64,000 nucleotides of DNA, taken from positions 1-64,000 of the forward strand of contig NZ_JBDWAS010000026.1 of NCBI RefSeq assembly GCF_039978735.1. The letters run 5' to 3'. The position numbers were made by a program, and so were the translations under genes. Positions 36,047 to 44,827 of the stretch are shown in pieces (within the stretch, counting starts at the first letter, position 1; every line of letters begins with the position of its first letter). The notes below the pieces were generated by a model. It was given only the letters and a program-made list of their open reading frames with translations, was not told the origin of the DNA and did no database searches. Origin of the DNA: Maricaulis sp039978735. Its GTDB lineage: Bacteria > Pseudomonadota > Alphaproteobacteria > Caulobacterales > Maricaulaceae.

Positions 36047-36862
36047 ATGCAGGACACTGATTTCGACAAAATGCTGCAGGCTTCGGACCCGGACCGGCGT
36101 CTTGCGGCGCTGTTCGCACCGGCAGAGGTGCGCGCACGTCTTTTTGCCCTCTATGCCTTCAATCAGGAGATCGGGCGGATTGCCGAAGCGACGTCGGAAG
36201 GCATGATCGGCGAGATGAAGCTGACATGGTGGCACGACGCGGTCGCCGACCTGTATGCCGAGACACCCAGGGTTCGCCGCCACGCCGTCACCGAGGGGCT
36301 GACCGGGCTGACCGGCACGATTTCCCTTGAGGATCTGCAGGGGCTGATCGATGCCCGTTTCGACGATATCTCTGCGCGGCCCTATGCGTCGCTGGACGTG
36401 CTGCTCGACTATGTCGACGCGACCGCCGGCCGGCTGATGGGCCTCGCGCTGCGTCTGTGCGAGGCGGAGCTTGCGCCCGAAACCCTGCGGGCTGCCGGGC
36501 GCGCCTGGGGGCTGACCGGGTTGCTGCGGGCCTTTCCGGTTCGTGCGAAGATCGGACGCGCACCTGTGGGCGGTGACGATCTGTCGGACGCGGGCGCGAC
36601 GCCGGCCATGCTGGCGCAGGGCCTGGGCGAGGAGAAGGTGAAGCACGCCGTGGTCCCGGTGCGCCGCGCTGCCGAACAGGCCCTGGCCGATCTCAAGGCC
36701 GCCGGACCCTTGCCCGCGGCGGCGCTGCCGGCCACGGGCTATGCGGTCCTTGCGCGCGGCTATCTGGATGCCTTGCCGGACAATCCCTACCTGATCGCGC
36801 CGGAGCGGCCGCTTTTGCCGCGGCAATTGCGCCTGACCTGGCTGTCCCTGACGGGACGGTGA
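36047..36862 (+). CDS. squalene/phytoene synthase-like protein (NDUFAF6-like)
   Basis: A 271-residue protein of the squalene/phytoene synthase fold. The family's first Asp-rich motif (DxxxD) is replaced by FNQEIGRIAEATSEGMIGEMK, with no DD pair, and the second Asp motif is also absent around TAGRLMGLALRLCE. It therefore looks more like the non-enzymatic branch that includes NDUFAF6, a complex I assembly factor. WWHDAV and GLTGLLRAFPV are the best-preserved pieces. It is alone between sodB and an SDR gene and not near carotenoid genes. Confidence 0.75.
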   Translation: MQDTDFDKMLQASDPDRRLAALFAPAEVRARLFALYAFNQEIGRIAEATSEGMIGEMKLTWWHDAVADLYAETPRVRRHAVTEGLTGLTGTISLEDLQGLIDARFDDISARPYASLDVLLDYVDATAGRLMGLALRLCEAELAPETLRAAGRAWGLTGLLRAFPVRAKIGRAPVGGDDLSDAGATPAMLAQGLGEEKVKHAVVPVRRAAEQALADLKAAGPLPAAALPATGYAVLARGYLDALPDNPYLIAPERPLLPRQLRLTWLSLTGR

Positions 36863-36949
36863 CATTTCCGGCTGCAGCACTAGAGTTGAAGCGGCGCACG
36901 GGATGGCCCATCACGGTCGCGCTGAATCGAGAACAACGGAGAAGACGAC

Positions 36950-37645
36950 ATGTTTCACGCCCTCATCACCGGTGCCAATCGCGGTCTCGGCCTCGAGCAC
37001 GCCCGGCAATTGCTGGAGCGGGGCTGGCATGTCACGGCAGCGGTGCGCGATCCGGACGCTGCAAGCGAGCTGAAGGCCCTGCCGCAGGGCGAGGGCAAGC
37101 TGGACGTGGTCGCCTATGACGCAACGGACTTCGAATCGCCCAAGCGGTTGGCCGCCGAGATCGACGGCCCGATTGACCTCCTCTTCGCCAATGCCGGCAT
37201 GATGTCGCCGGAAACGCGCAGCTTCGGCAGTGCGGGCGGCGAGGCGATGGCGCTGGAATTCCGGGTCAATGCGATCGCACCGCTGGCCCTCGTCGAGGCG
37301 TTCGCCGACAAGGTGGCCGCTTCGCAGATGAAGGTCGTCGCGCTGCAATCCTCGCGCATGGGCTCGATTGCCGACAACGGCTCCGGTGGCGGCTATGGCT
37401 ATCGCGGTTCCAAGGCGGCACTGAACGTGATCGGCAAGTCCCTGAGCCTCGACCTCGCCGATCGGGGCATTGTCGTCCTGATCCTGCATCCGGGCTGGGT
37501 GCGTACCGATATGGGCGGTCCGAACGGCCAGCTTACCGTGCAGGAAAGCGTGGAAGGCCAGCTGGACCTGATCGCCCGCGCCTATGGCAACCCGGCGATG
37601 TCCGGCCGCTTCTTCCACGTCTCCGGCCAGGACCTGCCCTGGTAG
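36950..37645 (+). CDS. short-chain dehydrogenase/reductase
   Basis: A 231-residue SDR. The cofactor motif ITGANRGLGLE is at about residues 6-16, NAG at about 80 and the catalytic YGYRGSK at about 145. C-factor-like SDRs of this length act on varied carbonyls, and the substrate is unknown. The last residues are GQDLPW. Convergent with the S9 peptidase. Confidence 0.88.
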   Translation: MFHALITGANRGLGLEHARQLLERGWHVTAAVRDPDAASELKALPQGEGKLDVVAYDATDFESPKRLAAEIDGPIDLLFANAGMMSPETRSFGSAGGEAMALEFRVNAIAPLALVEAFADKVAASQMKVVALQSSRMGSIADNGSGGGYGYRGSKAALNVIGKSLSLDLADRGIVVLILHPGWVRTDMGGPNGQLTVQESVEGQLDLIARAYGNPAMSGRFFHVSGQDLPW

Positions 37646-37669
37646 GGCAGGTCCGGCGGCGCGCTGTCT

Positions 37670-39622
37670 CTACTCGCCGATGTGCTCGGCGAGGAAGGTT
37701 TCTATCTCGCTCAGAACGCGGCGGCGCATCTCTGTGCTCGTCAGCCAGTGGTCGCCGTCATCGAGCGTGATCAGCTGGACGTCGTGATTTTCCCGCCGCA
37801 GCGCGCGTTCCATGATCCGGCTCTGGTCGATCGGAACCACGGTGTCATTGCGACCGTGGATCAGCAGAACCGGCGCGCTTATCCGCTCGGCATGAGCCGC
37901 TGGCGAGACGGCCCGCAGCGCGGCTTGTGTCTGGGCCTCGTCGCTGCCGGACAGGCGGCGTTCCCAGCTGTCGAGAATCCAGTGTGACGGTCCGTAACGT
38001 TCGCGCACATAGCCCATCATGTCCGGCAGGTCGCTGACACCGGCAACGGAGATGCCGCAGGCATACAGGTCGGGTGTGAAGGCGAGGCCCGCCAGCGCGG
38101 CATAGCCGCCATAGCTCGCGCCGACGATGCAGACCCGGTCCGGGGCGGTAATGCCGGCGTTGACGAGACGATCCACGGCATCGCTGAGATCGTGCTGCAT
38201 GACGCCGGTTCCCCATTCGCCATAGCCGGCCTCCAGCCACCGATAGCCATAACCGGAGGAGCCCCGGAAGTTCGGCTGGACCACGGCGTAGCCGCGCGAA
38301 GCGAGATAATGGGCGAAATCGTCATACCCGCCGCTATCTCTTGAGGCCGGGCCGCCATGTGGCAGAACGACAGTCGGGAAGGGGCCTTCGCCCGCCGGCT
38401 GTGTGAGATAGGCCTCGATGGATACGCCGTCCCGGGCCTCGTAGCGGATATGCTGGCGTGGCTGCAGGACATCCAGTGTGATGTCGGGATAGGCGGCGCC
38501 GAGCAGGTCGATGGATTGTGCCTGGACGTCGTAGAGATAATAGACCGGCGGCATGTCGCTGGTCTCCGCAACAACAACGAAGCGGGTCCGGTTGCGGTCC
38601 CAGCTCTGCATCCGGGCATTCTGACCGGGCAGGGACGCATCGACGATGTCTTGCCGGGCTGCGAGATCGGGGTCGAACCAGGTGGTTTGCTCGAAATCCT
38701 CGGTCCAGGCGACACCGACAACCAGATTGGTGTAGGGGTCCATGACGGTGCGCGAATAATCATACTGTGCATGTTCGAACAGGGTCTCGCCCAGCTCCCC
38801 GGTCTCCAGCGACAGGACGAACAGGCCGCTCCGCCGGTCCGGTGCGTTCTGGCCGGGAATCGGCCGTGTCGACACGGCAAGGCGGCCGTCGGGCAGGAAG
38901 CCGCGCAGGGAATAGGACGGGCGCTCACGCTCGTCCTGATCGATCGCGGCCCAGCCACCGCCTTCGCCGGGGATGCGCAGGGTCTGGCGGTTCCGGTTGT
39001 TGGAATAGTCGATGCGCGCAGCCGGCTGGCCGCTCGCATCCACGACCCAGTCCCGCGTGTCACGACTGCCGCGGGCTGCAGTCCGGGCTGTCCCTTCTGC
39101 GGGGTCCACGGAAAGCAGGTTGAGCCGCCTGTCGTCATCGAAGGCGGGGATCATCAGGCGTCCCGTCTGCGTATCGATACCCGCAATGCCGGCGAGGTTG
39201 AGATTGAGACCGAGCCGGTTCGAGCGGCGCAGCAGCTGGCGATAGGACATGCCGCCAGCTGTGTCGAAGGCCAGCAGGGCGCGATAATCGACCCGGCCCT
39301 CCACCCCCCAGATATCGGTCACTTCGCTCGCTGTGAGAAGGAGTATCCGGTCATTCGCCCAGCGCAGGCCGTGCGTGCGCAGATCGTCGATACGGCTGCC
39401 CTGGATCTCGCCGCTGGCCAGGTCGCGAACGATCAGAACCGAAACGCCGTCCTGCTCCGTAGTGAAAGCCAGCCGGGTCCCGTCGGGTGACAGCCGGGCG
39501 TGCCGCAGGTTCGGTGCTTGCACGAAGGCCTCGATGCCGGGCTGCCGCGCTTGTGCTGGCGACAGGCACGACACGAGAACGCCGATCATGGCCAGAACGG
39601 CAAGTATACGAAAACGCGACAT
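37670..39622 (-). CDS. S9-family (prolyl oligopeptidase-like) peptidase, exported
   Basis: About 650 residues. A signal sequence (LAVLAMIGVLVSCLSPAQA) leads into a beta-propeller region (about 30-380) and a C-terminal alpha/beta-hydrolase domain. The nucleophile elbow is GASYGGYAAL, the acidic residue is in HGRNDTVVPIDQ, and the catalytic His is in DDGDHWL. This matches acylaminoacyl or dipeptidyl peptidases. The start at 39622 follows GGGGG, which is part of a hairpin TACCCC/GGGGTA. The trmFO gene ends 67 bases upstream on the same strand. Confidence 0.92.
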   Translation of the reverse strand: MSRFRILAVLAMIGVLVSCLSPAQARQPGIEAFVQAPNLRHARLSPDGTRLAFTTEQDGVSVLIVRDLASGEIQGSRIDDLRTHGLRWANDRILLLTASEVTDIWGVEGRVDYRALLAFDTAGGMSYRQLLRRSNRLGLNLNLAGIAGIDTQTGRLMIPAFDDDRRLNLLSVDPAEGTARTAARGSRDTRDWVVDASGQPAARIDYSNNRNRQTLRIPGEGGGWAAIDQDERERPSYSLRGFLPDGRLAVSTRPIPGQNAPDRRSGLFVLSLETGELGETLFEHAQYDYSRTVMDPYTNLVVGVAWTEDFEQTTWFDPDLAARQDIVDASLPGQNARMQSWDRNRTRFVVVAETSDMPPVYYLYDVQAQSIDLLGAAYPDITLDVLQPRQHIRYEARDGVSIEAYLTQPAGEGPFPTVVLPHGGPASRDSGGYDDFAHYLASRGYAVVQPNFRGSSGYGYRWLEAGYGEWGTGVMQHDLSDAVDRLVNAGITAPDRVCIVGASYGGYAALAGLAFTPDLYACGISVAGVSDLPDMMGYVRERYGPSHWILDSWERRLSGSDEAQTQAALRAVSPAAHAERISAPVLLIHGRNDTVVPIDQSRIMERALRRENHDVQLITLDDGDHWLTSTEMRRRVLSEIETFLAEHIGE

Positions 39623-39689
39623 GTTTACCCCCAATGCTTAGGGGTATTTAAAAGCGGCTCGCTGGTGAACACAACTTACCGATGTGCCA

Positions 39690-41093
39690 TTATCCCGCTT
39701 CGCTGTCGCGGATCCAGCCGGCGAGATCGTCCAGGGCGCGGGCGCTGAGGGCCATCTTGCGGGCGGGGGTCTTGGCCTTGCCCTTGATGCGGTTTCCGTC
39801 GGCGTCGTGGGTCGGCTGGGCGATCGGCGGGAAGAGGCCGAAATTGACATTCATCGGTTGGAAGGAGCCCTTTCCGCCGTCCAGGTGGCCGCCGGTGACA
39901 TGCGCGATGAGCGCGCCCAGCGCGGTGGTCGCAGGCGGTGCATCGAGCTGACGTCCGTGTCGCATAGCGGCAGCATAACGCCCCGCCAGCAGCCCCATAG
40001 CGGCACTCTCCACATACCCTTCCACCCCGATCAGCTGGCCGGCGAAGCGCAGGCGCGGCTGTGACTTCAGACGCAGCTGGCTGTCGAGCAGTTTCGGCGA
40101 GTTCAGGAAAGTGTTGCGGTGGATACCGCCGAGGCGCGCGAACTGGGCCTCTTCCAGACCGGGGATCATGCGGAAGATGTCGGTCTGGGCGCCGTATTTC
40201 ATCTTGGTCTGGAAGCCGACCATGTTGAACAGCGTGCCCAGGGCGTTGTCCTGGCGCAGCTGGACGATGGCCCAGGGCTTCACGGTGGGATTGTGCGGAT
40301 TGGTCAGCCCGACCGGTTTCATCGGCCCGTGGCGCAGCGTCTCGCGGCCGCGTTCGGCCATCACCTCGATCGGCAGGCAGCCGTCGAAATAGGGCGTGTC
40401 GGCTTCCCATTCCTTGAACTCGGTCTTCGGCGCGGCCAGCAGCGCGTCGATGAAGGCCTCGTACTGCTCCTTGTCCATCGGGCAGTTGAGATAGGCTTTC
40501 TTCTCCGCTTCCGTCTCGCCCTTGTCGTAGCGCGACTGGAACCAGGCCTTCTCCAGGCTGATGCTCTCGCGGTGGATCACCGGGGCGATGGCGTCGAAGA
40601 AGGCGAGCTCGCCTTCGCCGGTCTCGTCCAGGATCGCCTTGGACAGGCTGTCCGAGGTGAGGGGGCCGGTGGCGATGATCACACTGTCCCAGTCTTCCGG
40701 CGGCAGGCCGGCAATCTCGCCGCGCTCGATGGTGACGAGCGGATGCTCGCTCAGGCGTTTGGTAACGGCCTGGGAGAAGGCATCGCGATCGACCGCCAGT
40801 GCACCGCCGGCGGGCAGGCGGTTATTGTCGCCCTCTTCCATGATGATCGAGCCGAGACGCCGCATCTCCTCGTGCAGCAGACCGACCGCATTGGTGCGGT
40901 GATCGTCCGAGCGGAAGGAGTTGGAACAGACCAGTTCGGCCAGCCCGTCGGTCTTGTGGGCGTCGGTTTCCTTCACGCCGCGCATTTCGTGCAGGATGAC
41001 GGGGACGCCCTGGCGGACGAGCTGCCAGGTGGCTTCGGAGCCGGCCATGCCGCCGCCGACGACGTGTACGGGTTTCATCGCTTGATCGGTCAT
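39690..41093 (-). CDS. trmFO: methylenetetrahydrofolate-tRNA-(uracil-54-C5)-methyltransferase TrmFO
   Basis: About 467 residues, FAD and folate dependent, making ribothymidine at position 54 of tRNAs. The FAD motif is VHVVGGGMAGSEAT near the N-terminus. C-terminal landmarks include RLGGIHRNTFLNSP and FAGQLIGVEGYVESAAMG. The start is taken at ATG 41093; the frame is open further upstream into the promoter region of the divergent gene at 41202. Confidence 0.95.
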   Translation of the reverse strand: MTDQAMKPVHVVGGGMAGSEATWQLVRQGVPVILHEMRGVKETDAHKTDGLAELVCSNSFRSDDHRTNAVGLLHEEMRRLGSIIMEEGDNNRLPAGGALAVDRDAFSQAVTKRLSEHPLVTIERGEIAGLPPEDWDSVIIATGPLTSDSLSKAILDETGEGELAFFDAIAPVIHRESISLEKAWFQSRYDKGETEAEKKAYLNCPMDKEQYEAFIDALLAAPKTEFKEWEADTPYFDGCLPIEVMAERGRETLRHGPMKPVGLTNPHNPTVKPWAIVQLRQDNALGTLFNMVGFQTKMKYGAQTDIFRMIPGLEEAQFARLGGIHRNTFLNSPKLLDSQLRLKSQPRLRFAGQLIGVEGYVESAAMGLLAGRYAAAMRHGRQLDAPPATTALGALIAHVTGGHLDGGKGSFQPMNVNFGLFPPIAQPTHDADGNRIKGKAKTPARKMALSARALDDLAGWIRDSEAG

Positions 41094-41201
41094 GCGCGGC
41101 ATATCGAGTGCACATCGCACGAAGTCAATGGGGCGGGGTAGCTGGGCGGTTGACGTCGCCCTCGTCTCGCGCCTAACTCGTCAGAAGCGAAGGGATACGC
41201 G

Positions 41202-42338
41202 ATGCAATTGAAACTTGCGGTGCTGGCGGCCGCTGCCTGTCTGTGGTCGGTCGCCGAAGGTGCGAGTGCACAGGACCTGCCGTCCACGGTCACCACGCCT
41301 TATCTGGAGTATCAGCGTGCGCTGGAGGACGGTGACGGAGCCGCTGCGCTGGACGCGGCGCGCCGGGCCCTCGAGGCCGGCGAGACGGAAGGCATCGATC
41401 GCGAGACGCTGGGCCTGCTGGCGGAAAACTATGGGGAGTCGGCCGCAGAGCAGGACGATTTCGAGCGGGCGTTCCAGATTTGGAGGCAGGCAGCGAGGCT
41501 GGGCGATCAGGCCGGAATTGCCCCGGTCGATCAGGCCTGGCGAGAATTCAATGCGGCCCAGGCAGCTTATCATGGGGGGCAGATACGGGACGCGGCAAGG
41601 TTCGCTTACAACGCGCTCCGCAATCTGGAGCGAGCCCGCGAGGCCGACGGAGCGTCTCCCGTCTTTTTCGGGGGGGTGGCCGCCCTGGCCGCCCGGTTGT
41701 CCGCGGAAAGGGGCCGGTGGGAGGAGGCCCGGGAGAAGGCAGACATTGCGCTGCAGGCGTTTTACGAAGGCCGGCGAATGCCGGATGCGGATTTTGCACT
41801 CGCTCATTATATCGCCGGCCTGTCGAGGCAGGTGGCGCGTGAGCCGGTTGAAGCGGTTTACCACCATATGATGGCGCAATTCATGCTGTCGGAAATACCG
41901 GATGGCGAGCGACGCGACTGGATGATGAGTGCATTGGGCCAAAATGGGTGGTTCAGCTCGGAGAACCAACGGGAGGCTGCGATCGAACGCATCGGGTCGG
42001 ACCCGTATTACCTTGCGCGGTACGCTGGGCAGGGCAACCCGTCAGAGCCTCAGCAGCCGCCCGGTTTTACCGATGCGTCAGTACTTGAGCGGCACGAACC
42101 GCGCTACCCTGTGCGTGCCGTGGAGCGCGGACAGCGGGGATTTTCGGCCGTCGCATTCGATATCGACGAGAATGGAAATATCGTCGATCCGCGTGTGATC
42201 GAAGATCTGCCGGCCGGTGCATTTGGCGACGCGGCTCTACGCGTGCTGGACGACTGGCGCTTTGAGCCGGCCATGCAGGACGGCGAGCCGGTGCGCAGAG
42301 AGAATTACGTGGTGTCGTTCTCATTCTGGCTGGGCTGA
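41202..42338 (+). CDS. secreted protein with TonB C-terminal domain, copy 1 of 3
   Basis: A 378-residue exported protein. A signal peptide ends near GASAQ (residue 24). Next is QDLPSTVTTPYLEYQRALEDG and a run of TPR/Sel1-like helical hairpins (about 30-260). The last 90 residues form a TonB C-terminal-type domain (EPRYPVRAVERGQ, then DENGNIVD, LPAGAFGDAAL, DDWRFEPA). There is no membrane anchor or proline-rich spacer, so it is not a classic TonB. It is divergent from trmFO and first of three tandem paralogues. Confidence 0.82.
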   Translation: MQLKLAVLAAAACLWSVAEGASAQDLPSTVTTPYLEYQRALEDGDGAAALDAARRALEAGETEGIDRETLGLLAENYGESAAEQDDFERAFQIWRQAARLGDQAGIAPVDQAWREFNAAQAAYHGGQIRDAARFAYNALRNLERAREADGASPVFFGGVAALAARLSAERGRWEEAREKADIALQAFYEGRRMPDADFALAHYIAGLSRQVAREPVEAVYHHMMAQFMLSEIPDGERRDWMMSALGQNGWFSSENQREAAIERIGSDPYYLARYAGQGNPSEPQQPPGFTDASVLERHEPRYPVRAVERGQRGFSAVAFDIDENGNIVDPRVIEDLPAGAFGDAALRVLDDWRFEPAMQDGEPVRRENYVVSFSFWLG

Positions 42339-42366
42339 TAGGACACGTTGAAAGAAGGGGAGTTCG

Positions 42367-43542
42367 ATGGCGGTTTTTGCGGGCTGGAATGAGAGTGAGA
42401 GGCGCTCTCGGACGTTTCTGTCGGCCGCGGCCGCGCTGGTGTTCGCGGCGACGGCAGATGCACAGGATCTGCCGGCCTCGGTGACCGGGCCTTACGTTGA
42501 ATACGAGCGCGCGGTTGAGGCAGGCGACGGGGCTGCGGCCTATGACGCGGCCCGGCGGGCGTTCGAGGCGGGCCAAGCGGAACGAATTGATCGCGAGACT
42601 CTGGGGCTGCTGGCGGAAAACTTCGGCTCGATGGCGGCTGCCAACAGGGATTTCGAACAGGCGCGCGATGCCTGGCGCGAGGCCGCGCGGCTGGGCGATC
42701 GTGCGCGGCTGTCCCCGACAGAACGGGCCTGGCGCTGGCACAACGCGGCCGTCAATGCGTTTCTGGCCGAGGATACGCGCGACGCGCACCGGTGTTCGCG
42801 CGAAACTGTCGAGGCGCTGGCAGATCTCGAGCGGATAGAGGGAGACGCTCTGCTGTTCGCCGAAGAGGCCTATGCGCTCAATGCGCGCATGGCGCTGAGC
42901 ACGGGGCAGGCCCGCCGGGCCCTTGAACCGGCACAGGCGCTGATTGCGCTGCGAGTCGCGAGCGGTGAAGTTCCGGACGCGACATTGGCCAATGCGCACT
43001 ACATTGCCGGCATTTCCAGGCTGGTCCGCAGCGACAATGTCGAGGCGGCCTATCATTTCCACATGGCGAGAGATATTGCGCGAGACCAGGACACCGACAC
43101 CGAGGAGCTTGAAACGCTTGTCTACAATGCAAGCGCGCTTCGCGCTCTGGCGGCTGGCCGTGCGGGGCATCGCGCATCGCAGGTCGACGACCATCTTGAG
43201 CGGGATCCGCTTCATCAGTCGCGATACATGCCTGAAGTTGACGATGAAGAACCGGATCTGCCGCCAGGCCGGGTTGACGCAGAGCCGATCGAGCGGGCCG
43301 AACCGCGTTATCCCAGGAGCGCCGAGGAAGACGGGATGGAAGGCGTCGTCATCGTCGAGTTCGCAGTCGATGAAAACGGTCGCGTCGCGGATCCGCAGAT
43401 CCGGGCCTCCATTCCGGGCGGGCTTTTTGACGAGGCAGTTCTGAGTGCCATGGAAGACTGGACCTACACGCCCGCGACACAAGAGGGGGTGCCGGTCCGC
43501 CGAGAGGGCGTGTCCGTCTGCTTCACCTTCATGTTGAGCTAG
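42367..43542 (+). CDS. secreted protein with TonB C-terminal domain, copy 2 of 3
   Basis: A 391-residue paralogue of its neighbours. The signal peptide is slightly longer and ends near ATADAQ. The block after cleavage (QDLP to LAENFG, about 55 residues) differs from copy 3 at only two positions, whereas the middle helical region has diverged strongly. The TonB-type domain is at the end (AEPRYPRSAEEDGMEG, FDEAVLSAMEDWTYTPA, stop after FTFMLS). AAGGGGAG precedes the ATG. It begins 28 bases after copy 1. Confidence 0.82.
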   Translation: MAVFAGWNESERRSRTFLSAAAALVFAATADAQDLPASVTGPYVEYERAVEAGDGAAAYDAARRAFEAGQAERIDRETLGLLAENFGSMAAANRDFEQARDAWREAARLGDRARLSPTERAWRWHNAAVNAFLAEDTRDAHRCSRETVEALADLERIEGDALLFAEEAYALNARMALSTGQARRALEPAQALIALRVASGEVPDATLANAHYIAGISRLVRSDNVEAAYHFHMARDIARDQDTDTEELETLVYNASALRALAAGRAGHRASQVDDHLERDPLHQSRYMPEVDDEEPDLPPGRVDAEPIERAEPRYPRSAEEDGMEGVVIVEFAVDENGRVADPQIRASIPGGLFDEAVLSAMEDWTYTPATQEGVPVRREGVSVCFTFMLS

Positions 43543-43594
43543 CCGGTTCGCCTAAAGGCTGTCGCAGCATTCCTGTCGAAGGAAAGGTAGAGTA

Positions 43595-44752
43595 ATGAAG
43601 TCAACTGGTTATCTATACTCTATCGCGACTGCAGCAGCGCTTGTTCTCGCCGCGACGGCAAGCGCGCAGGACCTGCCATCGTCTGTGACAGGGCCCTATG
43701 TCGAATACGAGCGCGCGGTCGAGGCCGGTGACGGCGCTGCGGCCTATGATGCGGCACGGCGGGCGTTCGAGGCAGGCGAAGCGGAGCGTATCGATCGCGA
43801 GACGCTGGGCCTGCTGGCGGAAAATTTCGGAGCTGCGGCAGCGGCGCTGGGTAATTTCGAACGGGCTTATGAAATCTGGCGGGATGCGGCGCGGCTGGGC
43901 GAACGGGCCGGCATTGCGCCGGCCGACCAGGCCTGGCGCGAATTCAACACGGCGCGGGCCGCTTATCAGTCCGGGCGTGGCCGCGAGGCCAGACGCCATG
44001 CCGGGCGCGCTCAGGATGCCCTGCAGGATGCCGGGCCCGAAGATGTCACTGCCCTCGGCTTCCGGGGAGAGCTTCACGTGTTGTCGGCGCGGCTCGCCGC
44101 CGCCGCCGGCGACTGGGGCGAAGCGGACGCTTACACGGCACATGCGCTTACTGTTTTCGCAGAACAGGACCGGCAGCCCGGTCCCGACTATGCGATGGCC
44201 CATTTGCTTGCCGCGGTCTCGAATACCCTGTTCCGGGAGGTCCCCGGGAGCGGGGTTCAGGTACGCGATCCGGTGGAGGGCGGTTATCACGCCCGGATGG
44301 CCGAACTCATGTTCTCAGGCATCGGCGGCATGGAGAGGCTGGTCCTGTCTGCGAGAGAGATGGGCGGCGGTTTCGATGAGCTGGACCCGGCAGTCCGGGC
44401 CCGCCTGGACGCAGACCCTCTCTTCCAGGCTCACTATGTCGAACGGGTTGAATTGCTGCAGTTTGCAGATCCTGCAACTCTGGATCTGGAAGTGGTGGCA
44501 GACGCGTTCCCGCGTTATCCGGCGGGCGCCGCCAGGGCCTTTGTCCAGGGCATGGTTTTCATGTCGTTCGACGTGGATGAAGCCGGGCGGGTCGACAATG
44601 TCGAGATCCTCTCGGGCTTTCCCGCGGGTGTGTTCGACGAGGCCGCCCTGGAAGCAATCGCGCAGTGGCGCTACGAGCCGGCAATCGAGGATGGGCAGCC
44701 GGTTCGAAGCGAGGGGCACACAACGCATTTCCAGTTCCGGCTGGTGCGTTGA
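43595..44752 (+). CDS. secreted protein with TonB C-terminal domain, copy 3 of 3
   Basis: A 385-residue paralogue with a signal peptide ending near TASAQ. The N-terminal 55-residue block is almost identical to copy 2. The helical middle (ERAYEIWRDAARLGERAGIAP) is closer to copy 1, giving a mosaic. The TonB-type domain ends FQFRLVR. Beyond its stop codon the same frame carries a short homologous tail (44753-44800), the stub of a further copy. Confidence 0.82.
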   Translation: MKSTGYLYSIATAAALVLAATASAQDLPSSVTGPYVEYERAVEAGDGAAAYDAARRAFEAGEAERIDRETLGLLAENFGAAAAALGNFERAYEIWRDAARLGERAGIAPADQAWREFNTARAAYQSGRGREARRHAGRAQDALQDAGPEDVTALGFRGELHVLSARLAAAAGDWGEADAYTAHALTVFAEQDRQPGPDYAMAHLLAAVSNTLFREVPGSGVQVRDPVEGGYHARMAELMFSGIGGMERLVLSAREMGGGFDELDPAVRARLDADPLFQAHYVERVELLQFADPATLDLEVVADAFPRYPAGAARAFVQGMVFMSFDVDEAGRVDNVEILSGFPAGVFDEAALEAIAQWRYEPAIEDGQPVRSEGHTTHFQFRLVR

Positions 44753-44800
44753 ACGCGGTGGGACGGTGTGATTGTCAGCTTCACCTTCATGCTGCGCTGA
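44753..44800 (+). pseudogene. C-terminal stub of a fourth TonB-domain paralogue
   Basis: Directly after the stop codon of copy 3, and in the same frame, the sequence encodes DGVIVSFTFMLR and then TGA (44762-44800). Copy 2 ends EGVSVCFTFMLS, so this is a clear remnant of a paralogous gene end. It is too short to be functional alone; stop read-through would append 15 residues to copy 3. It most likely marks an unequal crossover or deletion in the array. Confidence 0.7.
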
Positions 44801-44827
44801 TCGGCCCGAACCGAAGCCACCACCGCA

